A stretch of 12,273 nucleotides of DNA from Flavobacteriales bacterium CG_4_9_14_3_um_filter_32_8 (lineage in GTDB: Bacteria > Bacteroidota > Bacteroidia > Flavobacteriales_E > Vicingaceae): assembly GCA_002790175.1 (NCBI GenBank), contig PFUQ01000059.1, positions 1-12,273 of the forward strand, read 5' to 3'. The translations under genes and the position numbers were made by a program. Positions 1 to 6,652 of the stretch are shown here, piece after piece. Below the pieces are notes generated by a model that saw nothing but the letters and a program-made list of their open reading frames with translations, had not been told where the DNA came from and made no database searches. The number at the start of each line of letters is the position of its first letter. The stretch's first letter is position 1.

Positions 1-305
1 AATAATCCCAATAGTAAAGTAAGCGAAATACTTATTTTTGCGGCTTCAATTTTTCCTTTTTTAATAGAAAAAAGTCCATAATAAAAAGTTGCACTACTCA
101 ACACTATTATTATGGTGCTAATGGTAAAAGCAAAAGGCAATTTGATATTAATGAAGCCACCTCCACCCTGACTAACAATAACAGCACTTGTTAAACCGCT
201 AAAAAACATAATTATACTTATCAGGGCAATCCATAATAAGGGTTTAGAGGTTTTCTGACGAAGTTCTTCTTTATAATTGCTATTTTCGATTACAACCGTA
301 GTCAT
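1..305 (-). CDS. coxC: Cytochrome c oxidase subunit III, N-terminal part (runs off left edge)
   Basis: Reading the minus strand from the ATG at 305-303 gives 101 codons open to the window edge with no stop, so the 3' part of the gene is missing. The protein starts MTTVVIENSN, has a charged stretch (YKEELRQK, residues 11-18), then a membrane segment at about 23-45 with LLWIALISIIMFFSGLTSA. The MFFSGLTSA stretch is typical of bacterial heme-copper oxidase subunit III in Bacteroidota. Further hydrophobic segments are at about 57-79 and from 91 onward. Subunit III is a structural membrane subunit that stabilises the catalytic subunit and carries no redox centre. Its start lies 8 nt after the coxA stop, so it should be co-transcribed and perhaps translationally coupled. 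The assignment rests on about 100 residues plus context. Bacteroidota often carry two related subunit III genes; which one this is cannot be told. Confidence 0.85.
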   Translation of the reverse strand, partial: MTTVVIENSNYKEELRQKTSKPLLWIALISIIMFFSGLTSAVIVSQGGGGFINIKLPFAFTISTIIIVLSSATFYYGLFSIKKGKIEAAKISISLTLLLGL

Positions 306-313
306 GTTATTTC

Positions 314-2092
314 TTAATGTGTTTCTTCTTTTTCATTTTCGCCTAACGGAACATTTTGTGGAATATAATCGTCACCTGAAATATATTCTCCATTTTCATC
401 AACCTTACTATAATCATAAGGCCATCGATAAACAGTGGGTATTTCGCCATACCAATTTCCGTGAATATGCTCTACAGGAGCAGTCCATTCTAATGCATTT
501 CCTTTCCATGGGTTTTGTGGAGCTTTTGGTCCTTTTAAAGCACTATAAACAAAATTAAAAAAGAATATTAATTGTGCGAAAAATGCAATGATAGCAAATG
601 TGCTGATAAATTGGTTGATGTCTATCATGTTATCAAAAAGAGGAAATTCAGAATTCGTATAATATCTTCTTGGTACTCCAGCTAATCCTAAAAAGTGCAT
701 AGGAAAAAAAATACCATACGAACAAACAATTGTTAGCCAAAAATGCAAGTAGCCTAATTTATTATTCATCATGCGACCAAATATTTTCGGAAACCAATGG
801 TAAACTCCAGCAAACATCCCAAAAATTGCAGATAATCCCATTACAATATGAAAGTGACCAACAACAAAATAAGTATCATGTACATTGATATCTAATGCGG
901 AATCACCCAATACTAAACCAGTTACACCTCCTGTGATAAATGTTGACACTAACCCTATACTAAACAAAACTGCTGGAGAAAATTTAATATTTCCTTTCCA
1001 TAAGGTGGTAAGATAATTAAACACCTTAACTGCCGATGGGATTGCAATTAATAGTGTCGTAAAGGTAAATACTGCACCTAAGAATGGATTCATTCCAGTT
1101 ACAAACATATGGTGCCCCCAAACAATACATGAAAGAAATGCAATTGCCATCATCGAACCAATCATTGCACGATAGCCAAAAATAGGTTTTCTACTCATGG
1201 TAGAAATAATTTCTGAAGTAATTCCTAGTGCAGGCAACAATACGATGTAAACCTCAGGGTGACCCAAAAACCAAAATAGATGTTCGAATAATATTGGGCT
1301 TCCGCCTGAATGTTCTAGAACTTGACCTCCAACATAAATATCTGATAGATAAAAACTTGTTCCAAAACTTCTATCAAAGACAAGTAAAAGAGCTGCTGAT
1401 AATAACACTGGAAAAGAAACTACACCAATAACGGCAGTTAAAAAAAATGCCCAAATGGTTAAAGGAAGTTTGGTCATTGACATTCCTTTTGTTCGCAAAT
1501 TTAATACGGTAACAATATAATTTAAGCTTCCTAAAAGTGACGATACAATAAAAATTGCCATGGCAATTAGCCATAAGGTCATTCCTAAACCAGACCCTGG
1601 TATTGCTTGTGGTAAAGCACTTAATGGTGGGTAAATGGTCCAACCAGCAGATGCAGCACCTCCTTCAACAAACAAAGATATAAGCATTATGATAGAGGAA
1701 ATGAAGAAAAACCAATAAGATAACATATTTAAAAATCCTGAAGCCATATCTCTTGCTCCAATTTGAAGGGGAATAAGAAGATTACTAAAAGTTCCACTTA
1801 ACCCAGCGGTTAACATAAAAAACACCATGATTGTTCCGTGCATGGTAACCAACGACAAATATTTATCAGGAGCGATAACACCATTTTCTGCCCAACTTCC
1901 CAATAATAAATCTACTATTTTAAAACTTTCACCTGGCCACCCTAATTGCAATCTAAAAAGGGTTGACATTGCCAACCCAATAAAACCCATTAAAAACCCA
2001 GTTATCAAAAACTGTTTGGAAATCATTTTATGATCAGTACTAAAGATGTACTTAAATAAAAAATCCTCTTTTTGATGATGATGTGTACTCAT
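314..2092 (-). CDS. coxA: Cytochrome c oxidase subunit I (heme a / heme a3-CuB catalytic subunit, A1 type)
   Basis: 592 residues, integral membrane protein with about 12 transmembrane helices. It is the catalytic subunit that reduces O2 to water and pumps protons. All expected metal ligands are visible: His85 (MHGT) and His415 for low-spin heme a, His413 for heme a3 (HDTYFVVGHFH, 405-415), and His278, His327 and His328 for CuB. Tyr282 of GHPEVY sits where the His-Tyr crosslink forms. Glu280 in GHPEVY marks the A1 family. Asp115 (IGARDMA) is the usual D-channel entrance, and Lys356 in IPSAVK is the K-channel lysine; Ser353 stands where many homologs have Thr. The start MSTHHHQ includes a short natural His run; the C-terminal tail (from about 540) is hydrophilic. 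The gene starts 37 nt after coxB and is followed 8 nt later by coxC. No heme O synthase gene (ctaB) lies between coxA and coxC. Confidence 0.98.
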   Translation of the reverse strand: MSTHHHQKEDFLFKYIFSTDHKMISKQFLITGFLMGFIGLAMSTLFRLQLGWPGESFKIVDLLLGSWAENGVIAPDKYLSLVTMHGTIMVFFMLTAGLSGTFSNLLIPLQIGARDMASGFLNMLSYWFFFISSIIMLISLFVEGGAASAGWTIYPPLSALPQAIPGSGLGMTLWLIAMAIFIVSSLLGSLNYIVTVLNLRTKGMSMTKLPLTIWAFFLTAVIGVVSFPVLLSAALLLVFDRSFGTSFYLSDIYVGGQVLEHSGGSPILFEHLFWFLGHPEVYIVLLPALGITSEIISTMSRKPIFGYRAMIGSMMAIAFLSCIVWGHHMFVTGMNPFLGAVFTFTTLLIAIPSAVKVFNYLTTLWKGNIKFSPAVLFSIGLVSTFITGGVTGLVLGDSALDINVHDTYFVVGHFHIVMGLSAIFGMFAGVYHWFPKIFGRMMNNKLGYLHFWLTIVCSYGIFFPMHFLGLAGVPRRYYTNSEFPLFDNMIDINQFISTFAIIAFFAQLIFFFNFVYSALKGPKAPQNPWKGNALEWTAPVEHIHGNWYGEIPTVYRWPYDYSKVDENGEYISGDDYIPQNVPLGENEKEETH

Positions 2093-2129
2093 TCTATGCT
2101 TAATTAAGTAATGTTCTTAAACTATAATT

Positions 2130-3101
2130 TTATTGTTTAAATTCTTTTTGTTCTGCCAACCATTTATCATAATCTTGCTGACTTTCTACGATGATATCCA
2201 TTTGCATATTGTAATGAGCAGCACCACAAATTTTATTACACAATAAGATATAATTAAATTTTTCATTTTTGGTAATCTTTCTCATTTCGGCAGTTGTTAT
2301 TGTTGGAACAAAGTTGAATTGCGTTCTAAGTCCAGGAACACAATTCATTTGAGCTCTAAAGTGAGGCATGTAGGCACTATGAATTACATCTAATGAACGG
2401 AACACAAATTGTACAGGTACATTTACAGGCAAATGAAATTCGCCTTTAAGGAGTTTATCATCTTTAGTATTAACATCAGATGTATCAACTCCAGTTGCAT
2501 TAGTTCCTTCAATTAATGTTACCTGTGAGCGACCTAGTACTTTATCTTTTCCAGCATACCTTGCTGTCCAAGTAAATTGTTGTCCTGTTAATTCAATTAA
2601 TATATGATCAGTTTCTTCAGGAACAGGTGTCATTGTTGAATTCCAATTCGTTAATCCCATCAAAATAAGAACTGTTAATGCAATTGATGGAACTGTAGTC
2701 CAAATTAATTCTAATCTGTTGCTGTGGGTAAAAAATAGTGCTTTTCTTTTAGAACTAAACGCAAATTTGTAGGCAAACCAACATAAAAAAACATGAGTAA
2801 TTATAAATACTGGAGTTATTATCCATAATGTTAAATTCATTAAAAAATCTATACCTACGCCATGTTTAGATGCAGAAACTGGCAGAAGCCAACCTCCCCA
2901 TGCCCATATTTGCCAAGCAAAAAATCCCATGTAGGCAAATAGAAAAATAAATACCATCAACGATTGACCTTTCGAATCCTTTTCTGTTATCTCATAAATC
3001 AATTCTCCCCGATTTTTAGCTCCTAGTTCTGCAATTTTTAAAAACTGTACACCAGTTATTATGGCTAATAAAATTATTAATACTATAATTGTAGTTATCA
3101 T
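2130..3101 (-). CDS. coxB: Cytochrome c oxidase subunit II (CuA subunit, no cytochrome c fusion)
   Basis: 323 residues. The periplasmic cupredoxin domain holds the binuclear CuA centre that takes electrons from a cytochrome c and passes them to heme a. CuA ligands seen are His241 (DVIHSAYMPHF), Cys288 and Cys292 (CNKIC), His296 and Met299 (AHYNM). Aromatic residues at QFTWTARY (175-182) match the electron-entry Trp/Tyr region. Four hydrophobic segments precede the domain (about 2-22, 48-68, 85-110, 132-153), two more than the canonical hairpin; to my recollection this long N-terminus is common in Bacteroidota homologs. The protein ends about 24 residues after Met299, so there is no C-terminal CXXCH domain: the enzyme is aa3, not caa3. 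Lys290 lies in CNKIC where Paracoccus-type proteins have the Mg-linked Glu. This is the first gene of the cox block, 210 nt downstream of the regulator gene. Confidence 0.97.
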   Translation of the reverse strand: MITTIIVLIILLAIITGVQFLKIAELGAKNRGELIYEITEKDSKGQSLMVFIFLFAYMGFFAWQIWAWGGWLLPVSASKHGVGIDFLMNLTLWIITPVFIITHVFLCWFAYKFAFSSKRKALFFTHSNRLELIWTTVPSIALTVLILMGLTNWNSTMTPVPEETDHILIELTGQQFTWTARYAGKDKVLGRSQVTLIEGTNATGVDTSDVNTKDDKLLKGEFHLPVNVPVQFVFRSLDVIHSAYMPHFRAQMNCVPGLRTQFNFVPTITTAEMRKITKNEKFNYILLCNKICGAAHYNMQMDIIVESQQDYDKWLAEQKEFKQ

Positions 3102-3126
3102 AATTAAAAAACTTTGTATTATTAAT

Positions 3127-3198
3127 CTAAATTAAATTTTTTAAGATTATACGGAAACATTGATTTTTGTAATTGCCTTCATGAGTGCTCTTCATCAT
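3127..3198 (-). other. Possible 23-codon leader ORF upstream of coxB (speculative)
   Basis: In the 210-nt gap before coxB the minus strand holds a short reading frame: ATG ATG at 3198-3193, stop TAG at 3129-3127, 25 nt before the coxB start. The product would be MMKSTHEGNYKNQCFRIILK followed by NLI. An overlapping 7-codon frame (MDDEEHS, ATG at 3202-3200) starts just upstream. I recognise no family. There is no clear ribosome binding site, and chance ORFs of this size are expected in AT-rich DNA. Recorded because it lies in the presumed coxB leader. Confidence 0.12.
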
Positions 3199-3263
3199 CC
3201 ATCTTATTGTGTTTTATAACATATTTTTAAGACTTCGAAAATAATATTTTAATTGTATTATTA

Positions 3264-3271
3264 CAAATCTA
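3264..3271 (-). promoter_or_regulatory. Candidate Bacteroidota -7 promoter box upstream of coxB
   Basis: On the minus strand the bases read TAGATTTG, an exact match to the Bacteroidota -7 consensus TAnnTTTG. It lies about 160 nt upstream of the coxB ATG in non-coding sequence between the regulator gene and coxB, which would let the cox block be transcribed apart from the act block. No TTG is found 17-23 nt upstream as the -33 element, so the match is incomplete. In DNA this AT-rich a chance match is not rare. Confidence 0.3.
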
Positions 3272-3311
3272 AAACAAAAAATATATAATTAAGTAAATTT
3301 TAATTTCAAAC

Positions 3312-4004
3312 TCACAAAAGACGAGTAAGTTTATTTCTATCTAAAATTAAGATGCTCTTCTTTTCCGTATCAATTATTTTATCTTTCTTAAACTTTGACA
3401 ATGTTCTTATCACATTTGCAGTATTCATATTGGAAATTGCGGCAATTTCTCTTCTTTTAATTTGAATAGCCAATGTTTTCCCATCTTTTTCAAAACCAAA
3501 AAATTCTATTAATTCATTTAATGCAAAAGCCAAACGTTCTTCTATTTGTTTTTGCGTTAAATTGAGTAATCTTTCTTTGAAACTTTCTACCTGTTCTGAT
3601 AATTCTTGAATTATTTTAAAAGCAAATTCTGGATTTTTTTTTATCACTTTAAAAAGATGTTCTTTTTTAATTAGACATAAAGCAACTGGTTCAATCGCAA
3701 TAGCAGAAGAGCTATAATTCCGATTTCCCATTAAATCATCAAAACCAATAAAATCTACTGGTTTATGTAAGCCAACAATAAATTCATTTTCAATTTTACC
3801 TGTTCTAGATAGTTTAACTTTTCCTTCAGTAAGGCATAATAATCCATTTGGAGTTACCCCTTCTTTGTATAAAAAATCTCCTTTATCAAAAAACAACTTT
3901 GTTCTTCCATTATTCACAATAGCGAGATCTTCATCACTTAATCCTTTAAATAAAGAAAAGTTGGCTTTTAAACAGGTAACACAATTGCCTAAACATTGTT
4001 CCAT
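3312..4004 (-). CDS. Crp/Fnr-family transcriptional regulator with N-terminal cysteine cluster
   Basis: 230 residues from the ATG at 4004; an in-frame TTG at 4013 would add three residues (MIF), but the ATG is preferred. The layout is that of Crp/Fnr proteins: a cyclic-nucleotide-binding-like beta-roll (about 15-115) with the FDKGDFLYKEG and LTEGKVKL turns, a dimerisation helix (about 125-165), and a C-terminal winged helix-turn-helix (about 180-225, IKRREIAAISNMNTANVIR). Cysteines occur at 4, 8 and 11 (CLGNCVTC), 57 (LLCL) and 110 (VALCLI). Cys110 aligns by eye with FNR Cys122, so an Fe-S or thiol-based O2/redox/NO sensor is plausible but unproven. The beta-roll lacks the Arg-Ser pair typical of cAMP binding, so cAMP is unlikely. 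In the recognition helix Ala196, Ile199 and Arg200 stand where FNR has Glu209, Ser212 and Arg213, so the DNA target may differ from an FNR box. The gene stands alone between the act and cox blocks on the same strand, which suggests it controls one or both (inference). Confidence 0.93.
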   Translation of the reverse strand: MEQCLGNCVTCLKANFSLFKGLSDEDLAIVNNGRTKLFFDKGDFLYKEGVTPNGLLCLTEGKVKLSRTGKIENEFIVGLHKPVDFIGFDDLMGNRNYSSSAIAIEPVALCLIKKEHLFKVIKKNPEFAFKIIQELSEQVESFKERLLNLTQKQIEERLAFALNELIEFFGFEKDGKTLAIQIKRREIAAISNMNTANVIRTLSKFKKDKIIDTEKKSILILDRNKLTRLL

Positions 4005-4172
4005 AAAAATCAATCTTTATTAAATGCTAAAATTATTAAAAATAACTTGATATGCTGAAACCAAATAGCTTTTCGAAAAAATTTACATAATTTGGTACAG
4101 CACAAAATTGACCACGAAGTAGCATCGCAGATAAACTAAGCAATCTCGATAGCTCTGGACTACAAAGTTCCA
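4005..4172 (-). other. Intergenic region actF-regulator with a less AT-rich stretch; possible repeat remnant
   Basis: This 168-nt gap separates the act block from the regulator gene. Its half next to actF (about 4105-4172) is visibly richer in G and C than the rest of the non-coding DNA here and carries no ORF. It contains a weak hairpin candidate (minus-strand GG-A-ACT / AGTCC around a TTGT loop, 4154-4168) with no following T-run, so a terminator cannot be claimed. The sequence around 4070-4080 holds a TTTTCGAAAA palindrome. The composition shift recalls dispersed intergenic repeats of flavobacterial genomes, but only one copy is in view. Confidence 0.3.
4037..4065 (-). promoter_or_regulatory. 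Weak promoter candidate for the Crp/Fnr regulator
   Basis: On the minus strand TTTG (4065-4062) is followed after 17 nt by TATTTTTA (4044-4037), which matches the Bacteroidota -7 box TAnnTTTG at all but the last base. The spacing fits the flavobacterial TTG-N17-23-TAnnTTTG pattern, and the site lies about 33 nt upstream of the regulator ATG. A second equally imperfect match (TTTG-N17-TAAATTTT) lies further upstream in the same gap. The region is so AT-rich that both could be chance. Confidence 0.22.
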
Positions 4173-5387
4173 CTATATATGAAGGTGTACACTTTCGTCA
4201 TACATAGGATGATTTTTTACTGCTAAAGGTGCTTTTGATAAAGATTTTAACACAGTAAAAATAAATATTCCTAAAAATGTTAAGAACATTCCTATTTCCA
4301 TAAAACCTAGCTGACCATGTTCGTGCATAGTTGCAGGTAAAACCATAACCAATACATCAATAAAATGCGTAAAAAATAAGATTAAGGCTACTGGTAATAT
4401 AAATACTACGTTTCTTTTGGCATCTCTTGCCATTAGCACAAAAAATGGTAAAAGGAAATTGATGAAAAATGTTCCTAAATACAATAATTTATAATTTTCT
4501 AATCTAGTTACGTAATATGTTGTTTCTTCAGGAACATTGGCATACCATATTAACATAAATTGTGCAAACCACAAGTAAGACCATAACATGCTTATGGCAA
4601 ACATCCACTTTACTAAATCATGAATATGGCTACTATTAACGTCTTTTAATAAATCTTTACTCTTTAAATATAGCACTAAAACAACTGCCACAATCATACA
4701 TGAAATCCACATACCTGAAAAAGCATACCATCCAAATAAAGTGCTAAACCAATGAACATCTAACGACATCATCCAATCCCAAGCAGAGGCTGTTGACGAA
4801 TAGGCGAAAAACACAATAAACAAAATCCCCATAACTATACTTTTTCTGTAAATAGGAGAAACTCCATCACTAATTTGGGATAAATCTAATTGATCTTCTT
4901 TTAAAGATTTTTTTCTAAACCAATTGGCAAAAAACAACCAAACTCCTAAAAATAAAATTGCTCTAATCCAAAAAAAAGGCAGATTTAAATAAGCAGATTT
5001 TCCAGTAATTACCTGATCATATTCTGGGCTTGCTGGGTCAGTAATACCAACTACCATCCAATGATAAAGATGAGTCATGTGCAAAGAACTTGCTATTAAA
5101 ACTACTAACAACATTAAAGCTCCAATTGGCATAAAAGTCATTATTGCTTGAAATATTCTTTGGGTGGTAACTCCCCAAGCCATTTCCGCAACATATTGTA
5201 ACGACAAAAAAAATACAGCAGCCAATGAAATCGTAAAAAAGAAATACCCATTTACTAATAAATTAGCCCACAAACGTTGGTCAGTGTGTTCTTGATTGGT
5301 AAATATTCCGATACCTAAAGAGATTACTCCAACTACAATTAATATAACAGTAGTTAATTTTACTTTATTTGATAGTGTATATTCCAT
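4173..5387 (-). CDS. actF: Alternative complex III subunit ActF (NrfD/PsrC-like membrane subunit)
   Basis: 404 residues with about ten hydrophobic helices, a polytopic membrane subunit of quinol:cytochrome c oxidoreductase (ACIII). ActF and ActC are related NrfD-like subunits that together form the membrane core; ActC is thought to hold the quinol site, while ActF is placed in the proposed proton path or core scaffold. Recognisable stretches are ASAWDWMMSLDVHWFSTLFG (200-219) and YLWFAQFMLIWYANVPEET (271-289), both characteristic of ActF. A soluble loop lies at about 112-135 and another at 158-180. The C-terminus ends in a short His-containing hydrophilic tail. The gene starts 13 nt after actE and is the last of the act block; the 168-nt gap that follows marks the end of the tightly packed unit. 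Confidence 0.95.
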   Translation of the reverse strand: MEYTLSNKVKLTTVILIVVGVISLGIGIFTNQEHTDQRLWANLLVNGYFFFTISLAAVFFLSLQYVAEMAWGVTTQRIFQAIMTFMPIGALMLLVVLIASSLHMTHLYHWMVVGITDPASPEYDQVITGKSAYLNLPFFWIRAILFLGVWLFFANWFRKKSLKEDQLDLSQISDGVSPIYRKSIVMGILFIVFFAYSSTASAWDWMMSLDVHWFSTLFGWYAFSGMWISCMIVAVVLVLYLKSKDLLKDVNSSHIHDLVKWMFAISMLWSYLWFAQFMLIWYANVPEETTYYVTRLENYKLLYLGTFFINFLLPFFVLMARDAKRNVVFILPVALILFFTHFIDVLVMVLPATMHEHGQLGFMEIGMFLTFLGIFIFTVLKSLSKAPLAVKNHPMYDESVHLHI

Positions 5388-5400
5388 AATTGAAATAATA

Positions 5401-6084
5401 TTATTTTTTAATAACTTTTTCTTGTGTTTTAGCTACATCAATAACTACGTTGGCAGTATCAACATTTGCAGTATCCGTTACTGATGAATTAGGATTTAAT
5501 CCCATAAAACTTCCTCTGATATAATGTATTAGCAACCACCTTTCTTCTTTATTTAATTGAGATGCATGTGAACCCATTAAGTTTCTGCCATAAGTGATGG
5601 AATGAAACATTCTTCCTTCAGGGATATCTAAGCCAGGTGCAAATTTCACAGGAAGTGGGGGAAATTTTCCATTTTGAACAAGAGAACCATCGCCTTGTCC
5701 TGTTGTTCCATGACAATGAACGCAGAACATACCAAAAAGGATTTTTCCTTCATTAATTGTTTTTTCAGTCATTGGAAATGGGCTTTTTAAATTTGCTGCT
5801 GCTGCTGCTTCTCCTGCAATAGAGTTTTCGTAAGGATATGGAGTAAATCCTCTTGGAATAGTTCCTTTAACAGGAATTCTAGCAGACATAGCATAACGAA
5901 TAGCATCGTTGCCTTGTTTCCCTCTTAATTCTCCATAATCTACATAAGCTTCTACTGATGGAGAACGAAACATGTCTGGCATATACTCACTAGCTAATCC
6001 ACCTTTTTCTCTACATGAAGTAAAAGAAAATACAACTGCAATTAATGCTAATTTTGATAATGAATTTAAATACTTTCTTTTCAT
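5401..6084 (-). CDS. actE: Alternative complex III subunit ActE (lipoprotein monoheme cytochrome c)
   Basis: 227 residues. The N-terminus (MKRKYLNSLSKLALIAVVFS) is a signal peptide followed by a lipobox with the acceptor Cys24 in FTSC, so the mature protein should be lipid-anchored on the periplasmic face. One heme c motif, CVHCH (121-125), is visible. Met170 in RNLMGSHASQ is the likely sixth ligand, giving His/Met coordination as in class I cytochromes c. The stretch PRGFTPYPYEN (77-87) before the heme domain is typical of ActE. In ACIII this subunit takes part in electron transfer near ActA. The tail (about 200-227) is polar and probably disordered. A run of five alanines (93-97) is encoded by a perfect GCA repeat. 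The gene lies 24 nt after actD and 13 nt before actF. Confidence 0.96.
   Translation of the reverse strand: MKRKYLNSLSKLALIAVVFSFTSCREKGGLASEYMPDMFRSPSVEAYVDYGELRGKQGNDAIRYAMSARIPVKGTIPRGFTPYPYENSIAGEAAAAANLKSPFPMTEKTINEGKILFGMFCVHCHGTTGQGDGSLVQNGKFPPLPVKFAPGLDIPEGRMFHSITYGRNLMGSHASQLNKEERWLLIHYIRGSFMGLNPNSSVTDTANVDTANVVIDVAKTQEKVIKK
5795..5809. repeat. Perfect (GCT)5 trinucleotide run inside actE
   Basis: Five perfect GCT units on the plus strand read as five GCA alanine codons on the coding strand (ActE residues 93-97). The run is in frame, so a gain or loss of units would only change the length of an alanine linker ahead of the heme domain. Confidence 0.8.
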
Positions 6085-6108
6085 CTGAGTATTTTTTATT
6101 GTATTAAA

Positions 6109-6636
6109 TTATTTTTCATCAATTTCCAAAACACATGTTTCGTCAATTAATGCAATTATTTCATTTTTACTTAACTTACTATCTGAGGGATGAATCTCTA
6201 AAACAAATCGATCATCAGTTGTTCTTGGATAAGGATTTCTAGCTATAACACCAGGCAAAGTCCAATTTCTGAGTAAATAAGTAATTGCCATTCCATGAGC
6301 AGCACACAAAACACCAAACTCAAATGTAACTGGCACAAATGAAGGTATGTTGGTGAAAAGTGAAAAGTTTGGTTTACCACCAATATTTAATGGCCAATCA
6401 AAAATCATCATATACCACAATCCTAAAAGTGCTAATGAAACCCCAATCATTCCATAGATAAAAGCTGTAATAGCTATTCTTGTTCTTTTTAGTCCGATTA
6501 CTGGATCTAAACCATGTATAGGAAATGGAGAAAAAACATCCCTGATATGAATTCCGTTAGCAACTAAATGTTTTGCACTTTCTAAAAGCACATAATCATC
6601 ATCATAAATTGCATATATTTTTTTATCTGTCATCAT
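6109..6636 (-). CDS. actD: Alternative complex III subunit ActD (small two-helix membrane protein)
   Basis: 175 residues, belonging to the DUF3341-type ActD family. The N-terminal soluble region has a YAIYDDDYVLLESAKHL start and the family hallmark SPFPIHGLDPVIGLKRTRIA (36-55). Two transmembrane helices follow (about 55-79 and 103-123) with a short loop containing WPLNIGGKP. The C-terminal domain (about 130-175) is acidic and ends in EIDEK. ActD carries no cofactor and is a structural subunit of ACIII beside ActC and ActF. Two consecutive ATG codons (6636 and 6633) could serve as start; either leaves about 16 nt to the actC stop. Position between actC and actE is the standard order in Bacteroidota. 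Confidence 0.95.
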   Translation of the reverse strand: MMTDKKIYAIYDDDYVLLESAKHLVANGIHIRDVFSPFPIHGLDPVIGLKRTRIAITAFIYGMIGVSLALLGLWYMMIFDWPLNIGGKPNFSLFTNIPSFVPVTFEFGVLCAAHGMAITYLLRNWTLPGVIARNPYPRTTDDRFVLEIHPSDSKLSKNEIIALIDETCVLEIDEK

Positions 6637-6652
6637 TACAACTATTCTAAAA

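Noticed and set aside
277..558. A 93-codon plus-strand ORF (MLFSITTVV...)
   Set aside because: It lies antisense over the start of coxC and the C-terminal end of coxA, both certain by motif or context. It matches no family I recognise and looks like a shadow frame.
1374..1643. An 89-codon minus-strand ORF in another frame inside coxA
   Set aside because: It is fully contained in coxA, whose metal ligands on both sides are intact; no frameshift is indicated.
4011..4013. TTG at 4013 as the start of the regulator
   Set aside because: An ATG three codons later (4004) gives the usual start of this family just before the cysteine cluster; the extra three residues add nothing recognisable.
4154..4168. 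Rho-independent terminator after actF
   Set aside because: The stem is only five base pairs with a bulge and is not followed by a T-run on the minus strand, so it does not meet the usual pattern.
5795..5809. Phase-variable repeat in actE
   Set aside because: The repeat unit is three bases and in frame, so slippage would not switch the gene off; five units is also short.
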